A stretch of 64,000 bases of DNA from Hafnia alvei (GTDB lineage Bacteria; Pseudomonadota; Gammaproteobacteria; Enterobacterales; Enterobacteriaceae), in the NCBI RefSeq assembly GCF_900095695.1, contig NZ_FMIQ01000005.1, forward strand, positions 1 to 64,000. Reading direction: 5' to 3'. Position 1 is the stretch's first letter. Each line of letters begins with the position of its first letter. The notes under the pieces are model-generated. The model was not told the DNA's origin, made no database searches, and was given only the letters and a program-made list of their open reading frames with translations. The position numbers and the translations under genes are program-made. Shown here piece by piece: positions 35,419-47,413 of this stretch.

Positions 35419-37806
35419 ATGAAATTCAGTGAACTCTGGTTGCGCGAGTGGGTTAATCCTGCCATTAGCAGCGAAGCATTATCCGAACAAATTACAATGG
35501 CCGGTCTGGAAGTTGACGACGTAGAACCGGTTGCTGGCGAATTTAACGGCGTTTTTGTGGGTGAAGTGGTTGAGTGCGGCCAACATCCAAACGCAGACAA
35601 ACTGCGTGTCACTAAAGTTAACGTGGGCGGTGAGCGTCTGTTAGATATCGTTTGCGGTGCACTAAACTGTCGTAAAGGCCTGAAAGTCGCTGTTGCGACT
35701 ATTGGCGCGGTATTGCCTGGTGATTTTAAAATTAAAGCGGCGAAACTGCGCGGTGAGCCTTCAGAAGGGATGCTGTGCTCGTTCTCTGAGCTGGGTATTT
35801 CCGAAGATCACGACGGCATTATTGAATTGCCTGCAGATGCGCCTATCGGCACCGATATCCGTGAATACCTGAAGCTCAATGATAACGCGATTGAAATCAG
35901 CGTAACGCCTAACCGTGCAGATTGCTTAGGGATTATTGGCGTTGCACGTGATGTTGCCGTGCTGAACAAGCTAACTCTGAACGTACCTGCGATGGATGCG
36001 GTTCCAGCAGCAATTCATGACACCTTCCCAATTACGGTTGAAGCGACCGATGCGTGCCCACGCTATTTGGGCCGTGTGGTGAAAGGTATCAACGTTAAGG
36101 CCGCAACGCCATTGTGGATGCGTGAAAAACTGCGTCGTTGTGGGATCCGTTCAATCGATCCGGTGGTTGATGTAACCAACTATGTTCTGTTGGAACTGGG
36201 TCAGCCGATGCATGCGTTTGATTTAAACCGCCTAGAAGGTGGCATCGTTGTGCGCATGGCGAAAGAGGGCGAAAAGCTGACTCTGCTGGACGGCAATGAA
36301 GCCACGCTGGCGGCTGATACCTTAGTGATTGCCGATCAGCAAAAAGCACTGGCAATGGGCGGTATCTTCGGTGGCGAACACTCTGGTGTGAACGAAGAAA
36401 CACAAGATGTTCTGCTGGAATGCGCATACTTCAACCCGCTGTCTATCACCGGTCGTGCACGCCGTCAGGGTCTGCATACCGATGCTTCTCACCGCTACGA
36501 ACGCGGCGTGGATCCGGCATTGCAAGCCGCGGCGATGGAACGTGCGACACGTTTGCTGATTGATATCTGCGGTGGTCAAGCTGGCCCAGTCATTGATGTC
36601 ACCAACGAAGCAACGCTGCCTAAGCGCGCCACGATCACGCTACGTCGTGAAAAATTGGATCGTTTAATTGGTCATCACGTTGAAGACGCACAGGTTACCG
36701 ATATCCTTGAACGTTTAGGCTGTAAGGTCAGCTTTGCCAACGATACTTGGCAGGCAGTTGCACCAAGCTGGCGTTTCGATATGGAAATCGAAGAAGATTT
36801 AGTGGAAGAAGTTGCCCGTGTTTACGGTTACAACAATATTCCAAACGTGCCGGTGAAAGCTGATCTGATCATGACCGCTCATCGTGAAGCTAACTTGCCG
36901 CTTAAGCGCGTGAAAACAATGCTGGTCGATCGTGGCTATCAAGAAGCGATCACCTATAGCTTTGTTGATCCTAAGGTTCAGGCTCTGTTGCATCCGGTGG
37001 AAGAAGCGCTGATTTTGCCAAGCCCAATCTCGGTAGAAATGTCAGCGATGCGCCTGTCTCTGTGGAGCGGTTTGCTGTCTGCGGTGGTCTATAATCAAAA
37101 TCGTCAACAGTCACGTGTACGTTTGTTCGAAACGGGTCTACGCTTTGTTCCTGATACTGCAGCTAATCTGGGTATCCGTCAGGATGTCATGCTGGCCGGT
37201 GTGATCGCGGGTAACCGTAATGAAGAGCACTGGAATTTGGAACGTCAGGTTGTCGATTTCTACGATCTGAAAGGTGATTTAGAAGCTATTTTAGATTTGA
37301 CCGGTAAATTGGATGACGTCCAATTTAAAGCAGAAACTAACCCTGCTTTACATCCGGGACAGAGTGCGGCAATTTATTTAGCAGGCAAACGCGTTGGTTT
37401 CATTGGTGTTGTTCATCCTGATCTGGAACGTAAACTGGATCTGAATGGTCGCACCGTGGTGTTTGAAATTGAGTGGGAAGCCCTTGCAGAGCGCCGTATT
37501 CCGCAGGCTCGCGAGGTTTCACGCTATCCTGCCAACCGTCGTGATATCGCCGTTGTGGTGGCTGAAAATGTCCCTGCAGAAGATATTTTGGCAGAGTGTA
37601 AGAAAGTTGGCGTAAATCAGGTAGTTGGCGTAAACTTGTTTGACGTGTACCGTGGTAAGGGTGTTGCCGAGGGTTATAAGAGCCTCGCAATCAGTCTGGT
37701 ATTGCAAGATACCACCCGTACACTGGAAGAAGAGGAGATTGCCGCTACCGTCGCAAAATGTGTAGAGGCATTAAAACAGCGATTCCAAGCATCCTTGAGG
37801 GATTGA
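35419..37806 (+). CDS. pheT: Phenylalanyl-tRNA synthetase beta subunit
   Basis: The 795-residue tRNA-recognition and editing subunit has the E. coli length. [21 protein letters not shown] opens the structure; residues about 40-150 form the EMAP-like tRNA-binding domain; the B3/B4 editing module follows with [17 protein letters not shown]; the B5 domain contains [13 protein letters not shown]; the C-terminal anticodon-binding (FDX-ACB) domain begins [14 protein letters not shown]. Fourteen bases separate it from pheS, and ihfA starts four bases after its stop. Confidence 0.97.
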   Translation: MKFSELWLREWVNPAISSEALSEQITMAGLEVDDVEPVAGEFNGVFVGEVVECGQHPNADKLRVTKVNVGGERLLDIVCGALNCRKGLKVAVATIGAVLPGDFKIKAAKLRGEPSEGMLCSFSELGISEDHDGIIELPADAPIGTDIREYLKLNDNAIEISVTPNRADCLGIIGVARDVAVLNKLTLNVPAMDAVPAAIHDTFPITVEATDACPRYLGRVVKGINVKAATPLWMREKLRRCGIRSIDPVVDVTNYVLLELGQPMHAFDLNRLEGGIVVRMAKEGEKLTLLDGNEATLAADTLVIADQQKALAMGGIFGGEHSGVNEETQDVLLECAYFNPLSITGRARRQGLHTDASHRYERGVDPALQAAAMERATRLLIDICGGQAGPVIDVTNEATLPKRATITLRREKLDRLIGHHVEDAQVTDILERLGCKVSFANDTWQAVAPSWRFDMEIEEDLVEEVARVYGYNNIPNVPVKADLIMTAHREANLPLKRVKTMLVDRGYQEAITYSFVDPKVQALLHPVEEALILPSPISVEMSAMRLSLWSGLLSAVVYNQNRQQSRVRLFETGLRFVPDTAANLGIRQDVMLAGVIAGNRNEEHWNLERQVVDFYDLKGDLEAILDLTGKLDDVQFKAETNPALHPGQSAAIYLAGKRVGFIGVVHPDLERKLDLNGRTVVFEIEWEALAERRIPQAREVSRYPANRRDIAVVVAENVPAEDILAECKKVGVNQVVGVNLFDVYRGKGVAEGYKSLAISLVLQDTTRTLEEEEIAATVAKCVEALKQRFQASLRD

Positions 37807-37810
37807 ACTT

Positions 37811-38107
37811 ATGGCGCTTACTAAAGCTGAAATGTCTGAACACCTGTTTGAGAAGCTTGGGCTTAGCAAACGGGATGCCAAAGACCTCGTAGAAATATTT
37901 TTCGAAGAGGTTCGCCGCGCTCTGGAAAATGGTGAACAGGTTAAGTTGTCCGGTTTCGGTAACTTTGATCTGCGCGACAAAAACCAGAGACCGGGACGTA
38001 ACCCGAAAACCGGGGAAGATATCCCGATTACGGCGCGCCGTGTTGTTACTTTCCGTCCGGGGCAGAAGCTCAAGAGCCGGGTCGAGAACGCGACACCGAA
38101 AGAGTAA
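37811..38107 (+). CDS. ihfA: Integration host factor alpha subunit
   Basis: DNA-bending nucleoid protein that works as a heterodimer with IhfB in recombination and transcription. 98 residues. The helical dimer domain is [20 protein letters not shown] to about residue 45, then [33 protein letters not shown], which contains the beta-arm with the RNPKTG tip whose proline intercalates in the minor groove, and finally [19 protein letters not shown]. It is cotranscribed with pheT. Confidence 0.97.
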   Translation: MALTKAEMSEHLFEKLGLSKRDAKDLVEIFFEEVRRALENGEQVKLSGFGNFDLRDKNQRPGRNPKTGEDIPITARRVVTFRPGQKLKSRVENATPKE

Positions 38108-38116
38108 TACGCAAAA

Positions 38117-38146
38117 CAAAAAGGCCGCCTGCGGGTGGCCTTTTTC
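38117..38146 (+). terminator. Terminator of the pheST-ihfA operon
   Basis: AAAAAGGCC and GGCCTTTTT around a short GC-rich loop form a hairpin with a T5 tail after ihfA. Confidence 0.8.
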
Positions 38147-38190
38147 TTATCTAACGTCCATTAACTCTGATATTGCGAGAAAATCTATAG

Positions 38191-38388
38191 ATGAAAGTGA
38201 ATGACCTCGTTAGTGTTAAAACCGATGGTGGCCCGCGCCGAATTGGTAAAATTGTTGAAGTTGAAGAATTCAGTGAAGGGGTGATGTATTTAGTTACTCT
38301 GGATGGTTATCCAAATGGCGTATGGTTTTTTAACGAAATAGATAGCCATGATGGTACATTTGTTGAGCCTTATCACGGTGATGAATAG
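38191..38388 (+). CDS. Small conserved protein of unknown function
   Basis: The 65-residue product opens [21 protein letters not shown] and continues [21 protein letters not shown] and GTFVEPYH. The pattern suggests a small beta-barrel (SH3- or KOW-like), cytosolic. I recall similar short proteins in E. coli and other enterobacteria but cannot place a gene name. It lies between the ihfA terminator and btuC on the same strand. Confidence 0.7.
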   Translation: MKVNDLVSVKTDGGPRRIGKIVEVEEFSEGVMYLVTLDGYPNGVWFFNEIDSHDGTFVEPYHGDE

Positions 38389-38446
38389 CCGAAATTCATT
38401 ATTGTACCCACACCCGATGTTTTATTAGATCACTTTAATTAGCCCT

Positions 38447-39472
38447 ATGCCAAACGCCGACACGCCAACACTTTCATATTTCTCCCTATTGCAGCAGCGC
38501 CAGAAGCAGCACGATCGCCGAAAATTGTGGTTCCTAACGCTATTTTTGCTGTTCGCAGTGATAGTCAGCTTGTGCGCGGGCGATCTCTGGATGTGGCCCA
38601 CGCAGTGGCTAAGCGAAAGTGCCCAGCTTTTTGTCTGGCAGCTCCGCTTACCACGGGTGTTAGCGGTGATGACCGTCGGTGCTGCGCTGGCTATATCTGG
38701 TGCGGTGATGCAGGCGCTGTTTGATAATCCGCTGGCTGAACCGGGGCTTTTGGGGGTCTCCAACGGCGCAGGTGTCGCGCTTGTATTAGCAGTATTACTC
38801 GGTCAGAGTTTGCTCCCCGTGTGGGTGCTCAGCACCTGTGCGATTATCGGTGCGCTGGCGATTACCGCTTTACTAATGATATTTGCACACCGCAAATCGC
38901 TGACAAATTCTAGGCTGCTGTTGATTGGTGTGGCGCTAGGTATTGCCTGTAGCGCCGTGATGACGTGGGCGGTATATTTCAGCTCCAGCTTGGATTTACG
39001 CCAACTGATGTATTGGCTGATGGGCGGATTCAGCGGCGTTGATTGGCGGCAGAAATGGCTGGTAGCCGCGCTCATTCCGGTATTCGTTTGGCTGCTGTAT
39101 CAGGGAAAAGTACTTAACTTGATGTCTCTGGGCGATATCCAAGCGCGACAGCTTGGACTCTCGCTGGTGGTGTGGCGCAATTTACTGGTGGTGGCGATTG
39201 GCTGGCTAGTTGGCGTAAGCGTTGCGCTGGCGGGCGTGATTGGCTTTGTCGGATTAGTTGTGCCGCACATGCTGCGGCTGATGGGGATCACCGATCATCG
39301 TGCACTTTTACCTGCCTGTGCACTGGGTGGTGCCGGTGTGTTGCTGTTTGCCGATGTGGTGGCGCGCGTAGCACTTTTCTCCGCCGAGTTGCCGATTGGT
39401 GTGGTGACATCGTCGCTCGGTGCCCCTATTTTTATCTGGATGTTGCTGCGACCACGGAGTGTCAAAGCCTAA
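38447..39472 (+). CDS. btuC: Vitamin B12 ABC importer permease BtuC
   Basis: FecCD-type inner-membrane permease with about ten helices that moves cobalamin from BtuF into the cytosol. 341 residues against 326 in E. coli; the extra length is at the N terminus. Seen: [51 protein letters not shown], the cytoplasmic coupling region [20 protein letters not shown], and the ending [15 protein letters not shown]. The btuD start shares one base with its stop. No cobalamin riboswitch is visible upstream. Confidence 0.95.
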   Translation: MPNADTPTLSYFSLLQQRQKQHDRRKLWFLTLFLLFAVIVSLCAGDLWMWPTQWLSESAQLFVWQLRLPRVLAVMTVGAALAISGAVMQALFDNPLAEPGLLGVSNGAGVALVLAVLLGQSLLPVWVLSTCAIIGALAITALLMIFAHRKSLTNSRLLLIGVALGIACSAVMTWAVYFSSSLDLRQLMYWLMGGFSGVDWRQKWLVAALIPVFVWLLYQGKVLNLMSLGDIQARQLGLSLVVWRNLLVVAIGWLVGVSVALAGVIGFVGLVVPHMLRLMGITDHRALLPACALGGAGVLLFADVVARVALFSAELPIGVVTSSLGAPIFIWMLLRPRSVKA

Positions 39473-40266
39473 TGGTGAATCAAAACAGAGATTTTCTTCC
39501 GCTGAACTGTCTTTCGTTAAACAACGTCTCCGCCGGGACGCGTCTATTACCTTTTAGTGCGCAGGTGAAGCGTGGGGCGCTTATTCATATCATTGGGCCG
39601 AATGGCGCAGGTAAAAGCACGTTGCTATCGCGCATCGCCGGTATTTTACCCGGTGAAGGCGCGATTATGCTTAATCAGATCGATATTGAAAAACTCACCG
39701 CGACCGAGCTGGCCCGCTATCGCGCCTATCTACATCAGCAGCAACAGCCTAGCGCAGTGATGCCTGTTTTTCAGTTTCTGGCGCTGCACCAGCCCGCAGG
39801 CTGTGATGGGGAGCTGGCTGATGGCGTGGTCGACTATCTGGCAGAAACGCTTAACTTAAGCGATAAACTGGCACGTCCACTAACCCATCTTTCTGGCGGT
39901 GAGTGGCAGCGGGTGCGTATCGCTGCCGTGTGTTTGCAGATATGGCCAACGCTCAATCCCCAAGCATCGCTTTTGTTGCTGGATGAGCCGATGAACAGTC
40001 TGGACATTAGCCAGCAGGCGGCGGTGGATCGGTTGCTCAAGCAGCTTACTCAGCTTGGGATTTGCGTCATCGTCAGTGCGCATGATTTGAACCATACCCA
40101 GAGACACGCACAGCAGGTTTGGATGCTCAAGGCTGGGGTGGTATCACAACAAGGTGCCGCAAGGGACGTGATGACGGTGCAAAATCTTTCTGCGCTGTTT
40201 GAAATAGACTTTCGTGAATTAGAAAGCGAGGGGCAACGCTGGTTTGTTTATACCCTTCATCCTTGA
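39472..40266 (+). CDS. btuD: Vitamin B12 ABC importer ATPase BtuD
   Basis: The 264-residue ATP-binding subunit (E. coli 249) has Walker [13 protein letters not shown], a Q-loop in HQQQQPSAVMP, signature LSGGEWQRVR, Walker B LLLLDEPMNSLD and switch SAHDLNHT. The ATG at 39472 overlaps the btuC stop as TAATG; a longer frame from 39172 is btuC read in another frame. In E. coli btuE lies between btuC and btuD; it is absent here. The last residues (YTLHP) and the stop codon fall inside an ERIC element. Confidence 0.93.
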   Translation: MVNQNRDFLPLNCLSLNNVSAGTRLLPFSAQVKRGALIHIIGPNGAGKSTLLSRIAGILPGEGAIMLNQIDIEKLTATELARYRAYLHQQQQPSAVMPVFQFLALHQPAGCDGELADGVVDYLAETLNLSDKLARPLTHLSGGEWQRVRIAAVCLQIWPTLNPQASLLLLDEPMNSLDISQQAAVDRLLKQLTQLGICVIVSAHDLNHTQRHAQQVWMLKAGVVSQQGAARDVMTVQNLSALFEIDFRELESEGQRWFVYTLHP

Positions 40267-40410
40267 AGCTGCTTCGGTGTTGGCTACGCTCATCGGGATT
40301 TACTCACTTGCCGCGTTACTCGGCGATGCCTCGCCCCGTTGGTGCCAGCGCAATCGCTGTTCAAAAGTCTGGAGCCTTTTGTGAAGCAACTCCAATTATT
40401 TTGGGTATAA
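40249..40410 (+). repeat. ERIC element with internal insertion, overlapping the end of btuD
   Basis: Left end TATACCCTTCATCCTTGAAGC, then GTTGGCTACGCTCATCGGGAT and CTCACTTGCCGCGTT; right end AAGCAACTCCAATTATTTTGGGTATA. About 50 extra bases with CTCGGCGATGCCTCGCC lie before the right end. The element supplies the btuD stop codon. Confidence 0.8.
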
Positions 40411-40553
40411 CAGACTTAATATTAAATATAGTTAAGCAAATTAATAGCAGGGTAAGTAAATATTTAATTAACTATTACGTTAAATTTTCGATTTAATTCA
40501 CTTAAATCAATATTCCTTCAACCAATCCCATACTTTTTCCCCATCATCCGCTA

Positions 40554-40588
40554 TGTTTAGACTGCGTTTAGCTTAATGTTAATCTAAG
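40554..40588 (+). promoter_or_regulatory. Abutting PhoP-like and PmrA-like boxes of the arn promoter
   Basis: TGTTTA-GACTG-CGTTTA (40554-40570) matches the PhoP direct repeat (G/T)GTTTA-N5-(G/T)GTTTA with one deviation. CTTAAT-GTTAA-TCTAAG (40572-40588) resembles the PmrA repeat YTTAAK-N5-YTTAAK. A possible -10 CATAGA lies at 40608-40613. The arnB ATG is at 40705. The rest of 40411-40704 is AT-rich with nothing else evident. Confidence 0.65.
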
Positions 40589-40704
40589 CTTTTATACTTA
40601 TTCTCAGCATAGACAAGCGCTAAGACACGCTTTGGTATTTGTAGTCGCTTTGATTAAGTGCTTCAAATTGGATGCCTCGGCATAGAACAAATATAAGGTA
40701 ACGG

Positions 40705-41853
40705 ATGAAAGAGTTTCTCCCATTTTCTGTCCCCTCAATGGGGGAGGATGAAATCGCTGCGGTTGCTGAGGTATTACGTTCAGGATGGATCACCACGGGC
40801 CCTAAATGCCAGCAGCTCGAATCTGCTTTCAGCCAGTACGTTGGTGCGAAACACGCCATTGCCGTGAGCTCTGCTACCGGCGGGATGCACGTGACGCTAA
40901 TGGCGCTGGGCATTGGCGCGGGAGATGAGGTCATTACGCCATCCCAAACCTGGGTGTCGACGATCAATATTATTACTCTGCTAGGCGCAGAGCCGGTGAT
41001 GGTTGACGTTGATCGGGATACCTTGATGGTTCAGCCCGCTCAGATTGAAGCGGCCATTACCGAAAAAACCAAGGCAATTATCCCGGTTCACTATGCGGGT
41101 GCCCCAGCAGATTTAACGGCGTTAAGAGAGATTGCGGCGCGACACCATATTCCACTGATCGAAGATGCGGCCCATGCGGTCGGCACGCGTTTTGGTGATG
41201 AAATGATTGGATCGCAGGGAACCGCGATTTTCTCGTTCCACGCCATTAAAAATATGACCTGTGCCGAAGGCGGCATGGTGGTAACCGATGATGATGAGCT
41301 GGCTGATAAAGTTCGTTGCTTTAAGTTTCACGGACTCGCGGTTGATGCGTTCGATCGTCAGGCTCTGGGGCGCAAACCTCAGGCCGAAGTTGTCGCCCCA
41401 GGCTATAAATATAACTTAGCGGATATCAATGCGGCGATTGCGTTAGTTCAGCTGGAAAAACTTCCTGCGATGAATGCGCGCCGCCAAGAGCTGGTTGCTC
41501 GTTATCGCAAGGCGCTTCAAGGTTCACCTTTGTTGCCGCTAACCGTTCCGGAATATCCACATCATCATGCATGGCACCTGTTTATGGTACGTGTGGATAA
41601 AGACCGGTGCGGAGTCGATCGCAATACCATGATGGAAAAGCTGAAAGAGCATGGCATCGGCACCGGCCTACATTTCCGTGCTGCGCATACCCAAAAATAT
41701 TATCGGGAAAAATACCCCGAACTTTGTTTACCTAATACCGAATGGAACTCGGCAAGTTTGATGACCTTACCTCTGTTCCCTGATATGCAAGACAGCGATG
41801 TGGATCGCGTTGTGAAGGCAATATCTGACATTCTGGAGTCCTGTAGTGAGTAA
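40705..41853 (+). CDS. arnB: UDP-L-Ara4O aminotransferase ArnB
   Basis: PLP enzyme that transfers an amino group from glutamate to UDP-4-keto-arabinose, giving UDP-L-Ara4N. 382 residues, DegT/DnrJ/EryC1 family. Seen: [63 protein letters not shown], the PLP lysine in [15 protein letters not shown], and [19 protein letters not shown]. First gene of a seven-gene arn operon with all cistrons overlapping or nearly so; PhoP- and PmrA-like boxes lie upstream. Confidence 0.96.
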   Translation: MKEFLPFSVPSMGEDEIAAVAEVLRSGWITTGPKCQQLESAFSQYVGAKHAIAVSSATGGMHVTLMALGIGAGDEVITPSQTWVSTINIITLLGAEPVMVDVDRDTLMVQPAQIEAAITEKTKAIIPVHYAGAPADLTALREIAARHHIPLIEDAAHAVGTRFGDEMIGSQGTAIFSFHAIKNMTCAEGGMVVTDDDELADKVRCFKFHGLAVDAFDRQALGRKPQAEVVAPGYKYNLADINAAIALVQLEKLPAMNARRQELVARYRKALQGSPLLPLTVPEYPHHHAWHLFMVRVDKDRCGVDRNTMMEKLKEHGIGTGLHFRAAHTQKYYREKYPELCLPNTEWNSASLMTLPLFPDMQDSDVDRVVKAISDILESCSE

Positions 41854-42862
41854 TAGTGAAGTGAGTAAAAATACGGATAACACAATAAAAAAAGTGTCCG
41901 TGGTTATTCCTGTCTTTAATGAGCAGGAAAGTTTGCCTATTTTAATTAAACGTACCCATGCGGCCTGTGAGTTGTTAAATAAGCCGTATGAAATTATTTT
42001 GATTGATGACGGTAGCCATGATGCTTCTGCGGAAATATTAACGCAGGCGGCTGAGATCCCAGAAAACCATATTGTTGCTGTGCTTTTAAACCGTAACTAT
42101 GGTCAGCACTCGGCTATTATGGCTGGCTTCAATCAGGTTTCTGGCGATCTAATTATTACCCTCGATGCGGATTTACAAAATCCACCGGAAGAGATCCCGC
42201 GCTTGGTTGAAACGGCAGAGCAGGGCTATGACGTGGTCGGCACCGTTCGTGCCAAACGCAAAGACACCTGGTTCCGCAAAACGGCTTCGAAGATGATCAA
42301 TATGATGATTCAAAAGGCCACCGGCAAATCAATGGGCGATTACGGCTGTATGCTGCGCGCCTACCGTCGCCCTATTATTGAAGCCATGCTGCATTGCCAC
42401 GAACGCAGCACCTTTATTCCTATTCTGGCCAATACGTTTGCCCGTCGAACCATTGAAATTGATGTTCGCCACGATGAGCGCGAATTTGGGGAATCGAAGT
42501 ACAGCTTCTTAAAACTCATCAATCTGATGTATGACCTCGTGACCTGCTTGACCACCACGCCTTTGCGCCTTTTGAGCATTGTCGGCAGCGTGATTGCGCT
42601 TTCAGGCTTCACTCTGGCGGTCTTACTTATCGCGATGCGTTTGATTTTTGGTCCAACATGGGCCGCTGAAGGGGTATTCACGCTGTTTGCCGTGCTGTTT
42701 ACCTTCATCGGCGCTCAGTTCGTTGGGCTGGGATTATTAGGCGAGTACATCGGTCGTATCTACAACGATGTGCGCGCACGTCCACGCTATTTTGTGCAAA
42801 AAATTGTCTCCGCAGACGCGTTGAAGACCCATGAATCTGTTGAACAACAGGAAGAAGAGTAA
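41846..42862 (+). CDS. arnC: Undecaprenyl-phosphate L-Ara4FN transferase ArnC
   Basis: Inner-membrane family GT2 glycosyltransferase that moves formylated Ara4N to undecaprenyl phosphate. 338 residues. The catalytic N domain shows [23 protein letters not shown] and the DXD-type [18 protein letters not shown]; two C-terminal helices (about residues 242-265 and 275-300) anchor it. The start is GTG at 41846 with GGAG seven bases upstream, overlapping the arnB stop by eight bases. It is slightly longer than E. coli ArnC (322) at both ends. Confidence 0.95.
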   Translation: MSNSEVSKNTDNTIKKVSVVIPVFNEQESLPILIKRTHAACELLNKPYEIILIDDGSHDASAEILTQAAEIPENHIVAVLLNRNYGQHSAIMAGFNQVSGDLIITLDADLQNPPEEIPRLVETAEQGYDVVGTVRAKRKDTWFRKTASKMINMMIQKATGKSMGDYGCMLRAYRRPIIEAMLHCHERSTFIPILANTFARRTIEIDVRHDEREFGESKYSFLKLINLMYDLVTCLTTTPLRLLSIVGSVIALSGFTLAVLLIAMRLIFGPTWAAEGVFTLFAVLFTFIGAQFVGLGLLGEYIGRIYNDVRARPRYFVQKIVSADALKTHESVEQQEEE

Positions 42863-44844
42863 TGAAAGCCATTGTATTTGCTTACCATGATATCGGCTGT
42901 GCAGGACTGAAAGCGCTGAAAGATGCGGGTTATGAAATCTCTGCCGTGTTTACCCACACTGACGAACCCGGTGAGAACCATTTCTATGGTTCAGTTGCAC
43001 GTGTTGCTGCCGAAATGGAACTGCCTGTTTATGCACCAGATAACGTCAATCATCCCCTGTGGATCGATCGCATTAAGGCACTGAAGCCGGACGTTATTTT
43101 CTCATTCTACTACCGCAACATGCTGTGCCAGGACATTCTGGATATCGCACCTCGCGGCAGTTGGAATCTGCATGGTTCACTGCTGCCTAAATATCGTGGT
43201 CGTGCACCGGTTAACTGGGCTCTGGTTCATGGTGAAGCGCAAACGGGCGTAACACTACATCAAATGACGCGTAAAGCGGATGCCGGCGATATCGCCGGAC
43301 AGTTAGCGGTGGATATTGCTGCTGACGACACAGCACTGACGCTGCATGGAAAAATTCGCGACGCGGCGGTTACTCTGTTAGGCCAGCAGTTGCCATTAAT
43401 CAAAAATGGTGGTGTAGAAACAACGGCTCAAGATGAGTCTCAGGCGACCTACTTTGGGCGTCGTACTGCCGCAGATGGCCTAATTGACTGGAATAAGTCT
43501 GCAACAGTGGTTCACAATTTGGTCCGTGCGGTAACCGAACCTTACCCTGGTGCATTTAGCTACTTAGGTGATAGAAAAATTACCGTGTGGCGTAGCCGAG
43601 TGATCGAAGATAAATCAGGCAGCAAGCCGGGTACGGTGCTGTCGGCCAAACCTCTGGTTATCGCCTGCGGTGAAAACGCGCTGGAGATCGTCACCGGGCA
43701 AAGCGATGCAGGCTTGTATGCGCAGGGTTCTCAACTTGCCAACGAGATGGGCATTGTGGCGAAAGTTCGCCTGTGGGATAAGCCGAACAGCCTGATCAAA
43801 CGCCGCACGCGTGTACTGATCCTGGGCGTAAACGGCTTTATCGGTAACCATCTGACAGAACGTTTGCTGCAAGATGATAATTTCGATATCTACGGGTTGG
43901 ATATTGGCTCTGATGCCATTGAGCGCTTTATTGGCAATCCGCGTTTCCACTTCGTTGAGGGCGACATCAGTATCCATAACGAGTGGATCGAATATCACAT
44001 CAAAAAATGTGACGTGATCCTGCCGTTGGTCGCGATTGCTACACCGATTGAATATACCCGCAATCCATTGAAAGTGTTCGAGTTAGACTTCGAACAAAAC
44101 CTGAAGATTGTGCGTGACTGCGTGAAATATCAAAAACGTATCGTGTTCCCATCCACTTCAGAAGTGTATGGCATGTGCAACGATAAAGACTTTGATGAAG
44201 ATACCTCTAACCTGATTGTTGGCCCGATCAACAAACAGCGCTGGATTTACTCGGTGTCTAAGCAGCTGTTAGACCGCGTTATTTGGGCTTACGGTGCGAA
44301 GAACGAGCTTAACTTTACGCTGTTCCGTCCGTTTAACTGGATGGGACCACGTTTGGATAACCTGAATGCGGCGCGTATCGGTAGCTCACGTGCGATCACC
44401 CAGTTGATCCTGAATCTGGTTGAAGGTTCTCCGATTAAGCTGGTAGACGGCGGGGCGCAGAAGCGTTGCTTTACCGATATCAGCGACGGTATCGAAGCGC
44501 TGTTCCGCATTATTGAGAACAAAGACGACAACTGTAACGGGCAGATTATCAATATCGGTAACCCTGATAACGAAGCCAGTATTCGTGAACTGGGTGAAAT
44601 GCTGTTGGATTGCTTTGAGCGTCATCCACTGCGTTCTCACTTCCCGCCATTTGCCGGTTTCAAAGAGATTGAAAGCAGCAGCTACTACGGTAAAGGCTAT
44701 CAGGACGTTGAGCATCGTAAACCAAGCATCACCAATGCGAAACGCCTGCTGCATTGGGCTCCAACGGTTGAAATGCAACAAACCGTTGAAGAAACGCTGG
44801 ATTACTTCCTGCGTACCGTAGATCTCAGCGGCGAGGCACAATGA
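42862..44844 (+). CDS. arnA: Bifunctional UDP-L-Ara4N formyltransferase / UDP-glucuronate decarboxylase ArnA
   Basis: Two enzymes in one 660-residue cytosolic protein. Residues about 1-300 are the formyltransferase ([20 protein letters not shown], the catalytic [20 protein letters not shown], and DAGDIAGQ). Residues about 315-660 are the SDR-type decarboxylase with [16 protein letters not shown] nucleotide fold, [11 protein letters not shown], and [16 protein letters not shown] with the Tyr/Lys pair. The ATG shares a base with the arnC stop. The reaction steps flank ArnB in the pathway. Confidence 0.97.
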   Translation: MKAIVFAYHDIGCAGLKALKDAGYEISAVFTHTDEPGENHFYGSVARVAAEMELPVYAPDNVNHPLWIDRIKALKPDVIFSFYYRNMLCQDILDIAPRGSWNLHGSLLPKYRGRAPVNWALVHGEAQTGVTLHQMTRKADAGDIAGQLAVDIAADDTALTLHGKIRDAAVTLLGQQLPLIKNGGVETTAQDESQATYFGRRTAADGLIDWNKSATVVHNLVRAVTEPYPGAFSYLGDRKITVWRSRVIEDKSGSKPGTVLSAKPLVIACGENALEIVTGQSDAGLYAQGSQLANEMGIVAKVRLWDKPNSLIKRRTRVLILGVNGFIGNHLTERLLQDDNFDIYGLDIGSDAIERFIGNPRFHFVEGDISIHNEWIEYHIKKCDVILPLVAIATPIEYTRNPLKVFELDFEQNLKIVRDCVKYQKRIVFPSTSEVYGMCNDKDFDEDTSNLIVGPINKQRWIYSVSKQLLDRVIWAYGAKNELNFTLFRPFNWMGPRLDNLNAARIGSSRAITQLILNLVEGSPIKLVDGGAQKRCFTDISDGIEALFRIIENKDDNCNGQIINIGNPDNEASIRELGEMLLDCFERHPLRSHFPPFAGFKEIESSSYYGKGYQDVEHRKPSITNAKRLLHWAPTVEMQQTVEETLDYFLRTVDLSGEAQ

Positions 44845-45761
44845 AACGGGTTGGCCTGAGAATTGACGTTGATACGTTTCGCGGTACCCGTGATGGGGTG
44901 CCGCAGTTATTAACCATGCTACAAAAGCATGACGTCTTAGGGAGTTTTTTCTTTAGCGTGGGGCCAGACAATATGGGACGCCATTTATGGCGCCTACTGA
45001 AGCCGCGCTTTTTGTGGAAGATGCTTCGTTCTCAGGCCGCTTCGCTGTATGGATGGGATATTTTACTGGCCGGCACCTGCTGGCCAGGCAAATTAATTGG
45101 CAAGCCTCACGAGCTTATCATTCGTCATACCGCAACATCGGGACACGAAGTGGGGCTGCATTCATGGGACCACCACGGCTGGCAAAAGAACGTGGGTCGT
45201 TGGTCTGATGCGCGACTCAAGCGTGAGTTTGAACGCGGTTTAGCGGAAATGCAGCGCATTTTAGGCTATGCGGTAGATTGCTCTGCGGTGGCGGGCTGGC
45301 GTGCCGATCAGCGCGTTGTGGATATGAAGCAATCCTACGGCATGCGCTACAACAGCGATTGCCGCGGGACGCAGCCGTTTATTCCTCAACTCAGTAATGG
45401 TCAACACGGCACGGTGCAAATCCCCGTTACGTTACCGACTTACGATGAAGCGGTAGGGACGTTAACCACCGATGCTCAGTTTAATGATTTCATCATCGAT
45501 GCGATCAAAAACGACAAAGGCACTCCGGTCTATACCATTCATGCCGAAGTGGAAGGGATCGTAAAAGCTGAGATGTTTGAGCAGCTGTTGATCCGATTAA
45601 AAGCCGAAAACATTGAATTTTGCCCGTTGTCTGTGCTGTTGCCAAACGATAGGGCGCAGCTCCCAACGGGACGTATCGTTCGTTCATCATTTGAAGGGCG
45701 GGAAGGCTGGCTTGGTTGTCAGGCTCCTGCTGTAGAAAACCCAGCGGAGACGTCTTTGTGA
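44841..45761 (+). CDS. arnD: Undecaprenyl-phospho-L-Ara4FN deformylase ArnD
   Basis: Polysaccharide-deacetylase-family enzyme that removes the formyl group at the membrane surface so that the Ara4N carrier can be flipped. 306 residues. Seen: [18 protein letters not shown] with the metal-binding Asp pair, [15 protein letters not shown] with the NodB-type His motif, and [11 protein letters not shown]. It starts at an ATGA overlap with arnA. Confidence 0.95.
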   Translation: MKRVGLRIDVDTFRGTRDGVPQLLTMLQKHDVLGSFFFSVGPDNMGRHLWRLLKPRFLWKMLRSQAASLYGWDILLAGTCWPGKLIGKPHELIIRHTATSGHEVGLHSWDHHGWQKNVGRWSDARLKREFERGLAEMQRILGYAVDCSAVAGWRADQRVVDMKQSYGMRYNSDCRGTQPFIPQLSNGQHGTVQIPVTLPTYDEAVGTLTTDAQFNDFIIDAIKNDKGTPVYTIHAEVEGIVKAEMFEQLLIRLKAENIEFCPLSVLLPNDRAQLPTGRIVRSSFEGREGWLGCQAPAVENPAETSL

Positions 45762-47413
45762 GAGTGATTAAAACACTGTCCGGCTTATTGTTCGCCTTGC
45801 TGTACCTGTTACCTCTGAACTGGCGTCCGCTCTGGCAGCCAGATGAAACCCGTTATGCAGAAATCAGCCGCGAGATGCTTGCCCGCGGCGATTGGACCGT
45901 GCCGCATTTACTGGGGCTTCGCTATTTTGAAAAGCCTGTTGCAGGATATTGGATTAACAACATCAGCCAATGGCTGTTTGGTGACAATAACTTTGCCGTG
46001 CGTTTTGGTCCAGTATTCTGTACCGCGCTAAGCACGCTGTTAGTCTATTGGCTGGCCATGCTGATTTGGAAAAACAGCCGCACGGCGATTTTGGCGGCGG
46101 TCATCTATTTCAGCATGTTCTTGGTATACGCGGTTGGCACCTATAGCGTGCTAGACCCGATGATCACGCTGTGGATGTCGGCGGCGATGGTGAGTTTCTA
46201 TCTCACCTTGAAGGCAACTACGCCGAAAGCCAAAGTCGGTGCCTACGTGCTGCTCGGTATTGCGTGTGGCATGGGCTTTATGACCAAAGGGTTCTTAGCC
46301 TTAGCGTTACCGGTTATCAGCGTTCTGCCGATTGTTATCCAACAAAAACGTGTTAAAGAGCTGTTTTTGTTTGGGCCCATTGCGGTGGTGGTGGCTGCGA
46401 TCCTGAGTGCTCCGTGGGCGTGGAGTATCTATCTACGCGAGCCTGATTTCTGGAATTACTTCTTCTGGGTTGAGCATATCCAGCGTTTCGCCGAGTCTGA
46501 TGCCCAGCACAAAGCCCCGTTCTGGTACTATTTACCGGTGCTAGTGGCCGGAGTAATGCCGTGGTTAGCGTTATTGCCGGGAGCCATTCGTCACGGCTGG
46601 CGCGGTTTCCATCCGGATAGATTCTTCCTGCTCAGCTGGCTGGTAATGCCATTCCTGTTCTTTAGCATCGCGAAAGGCAAGCTGCCCACGTACATTTTGC
46701 CTTGCATGGCACCGCTGGCGTTGCTGATGGCGCATTATGCTTCCGAGCTGGTGGCAAAAGGGCAATGGCGAACGTTTAAAGTCAACGCGGTGATTAACAT
46801 CTTGTTTGGCGTAGTGGGTGCGATTGCCGTATCGGTTATGGCGCTCGGCCACTTTGAGTCGCCACTGTATGGAACCGGTGAGTTCGGTGAGTTGAGCACC
46901 ATCTTGATCGGCGTGGTGTGCTTTGCTGGCTGGTCGATATTTGGTGTGATTGCGCTGGTGCGAGGCGGCAAAAACTGGCTCTGGTCGGCAGTGTGTCCGT
47001 TGGTGTTAGGATTGCTTATCGCGCAGGCTATTCCCCAGAAGATCGAGAATAGCAAAAACCCTCAGGCTTTTATTGACGATATGATGCCGCAGTTAGCCAG
47101 CAGTCGCTATGTATTAAGCGATGAGGTGGGTATTGCCGCTGGGCTGGCGTGGGAACTCAAACGCAGCGATATTCTGATGTTTGATTATTCGGGTGAGTTG
47201 AGATACGGCCTAGGGTATCCTGACGCTAAAGGCCATCGCATCAATAAAAACGAATTTGCTGGGTGGTTAACCAACGCGCGCAAAGAGGGCAACGTGAGCT
47301 TGATGATCCATCTCTCCAGAGATGAAACGCTCGATCACGAAGGCTTACCTAAGGCCGATAGCGTTGAACAACGAGGTCGTTACGTCGTGTTGTTCTACAA
47401 GAAAAGCGAATAA
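45758..47413 (+). CDS. arnT: L-Ara4N transferase ArnT (lipid A modification)
   Basis: Integral inner-membrane GT83 glycosyltransferase that moves L-Ara4N to the lipid A phosphates on the periplasmic face, lowering polymyxin binding. The 551-residue product fits E. coli (550), with about 12-13 helices. Seen: [21 protein letters not shown] (catalytic DE in the first periplasmic loop), [38 protein letters not shown]. The start is GTG at 45758, overlapping the arnD stop as GTGA; the frame to 45716 is arnD out of frame. Confidence 0.95.
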   Translation: MRVIKTLSGLLFALLYLLPLNWRPLWQPDETRYAEISREMLARGDWTVPHLLGLRYFEKPVAGYWINNISQWLFGDNNFAVRFGPVFCTALSTLLVYWLAMLIWKNSRTAILAAVIYFSMFLVYAVGTYSVLDPMITLWMSAAMVSFYLTLKATTPKAKVGAYVLLGIACGMGFMTKGFLALALPVISVLPIVIQQKRVKELFLFGPIAVVVAAILSAPWAWSIYLREPDFWNYFFWVEHIQRFAESDAQHKAPFWYYLPVLVAGVMPWLALLPGAIRHGWRGFHPDRFFLLSWLVMPFLFFSIAKGKLPTYILPCMAPLALLMAHYASELVAKGQWRTFKVNAVINILFGVVGAIAVSVMALGHFESPLYGTGEFGELSTILIGVVCFAGWSIFGVIALVRGGKNWLWSAVCPLVLGLLIAQAIPQKIENSKNPQAFIDDMMPQLASSRYVLSDEVGIAAGLAWELKRSDILMFDYSGELRYGLGYPDAKGHRINKNEFAGWLTNARKEGNVSLMIHLSRDETLDHEGLPKADSVEQRGRYVVLFYKKSE

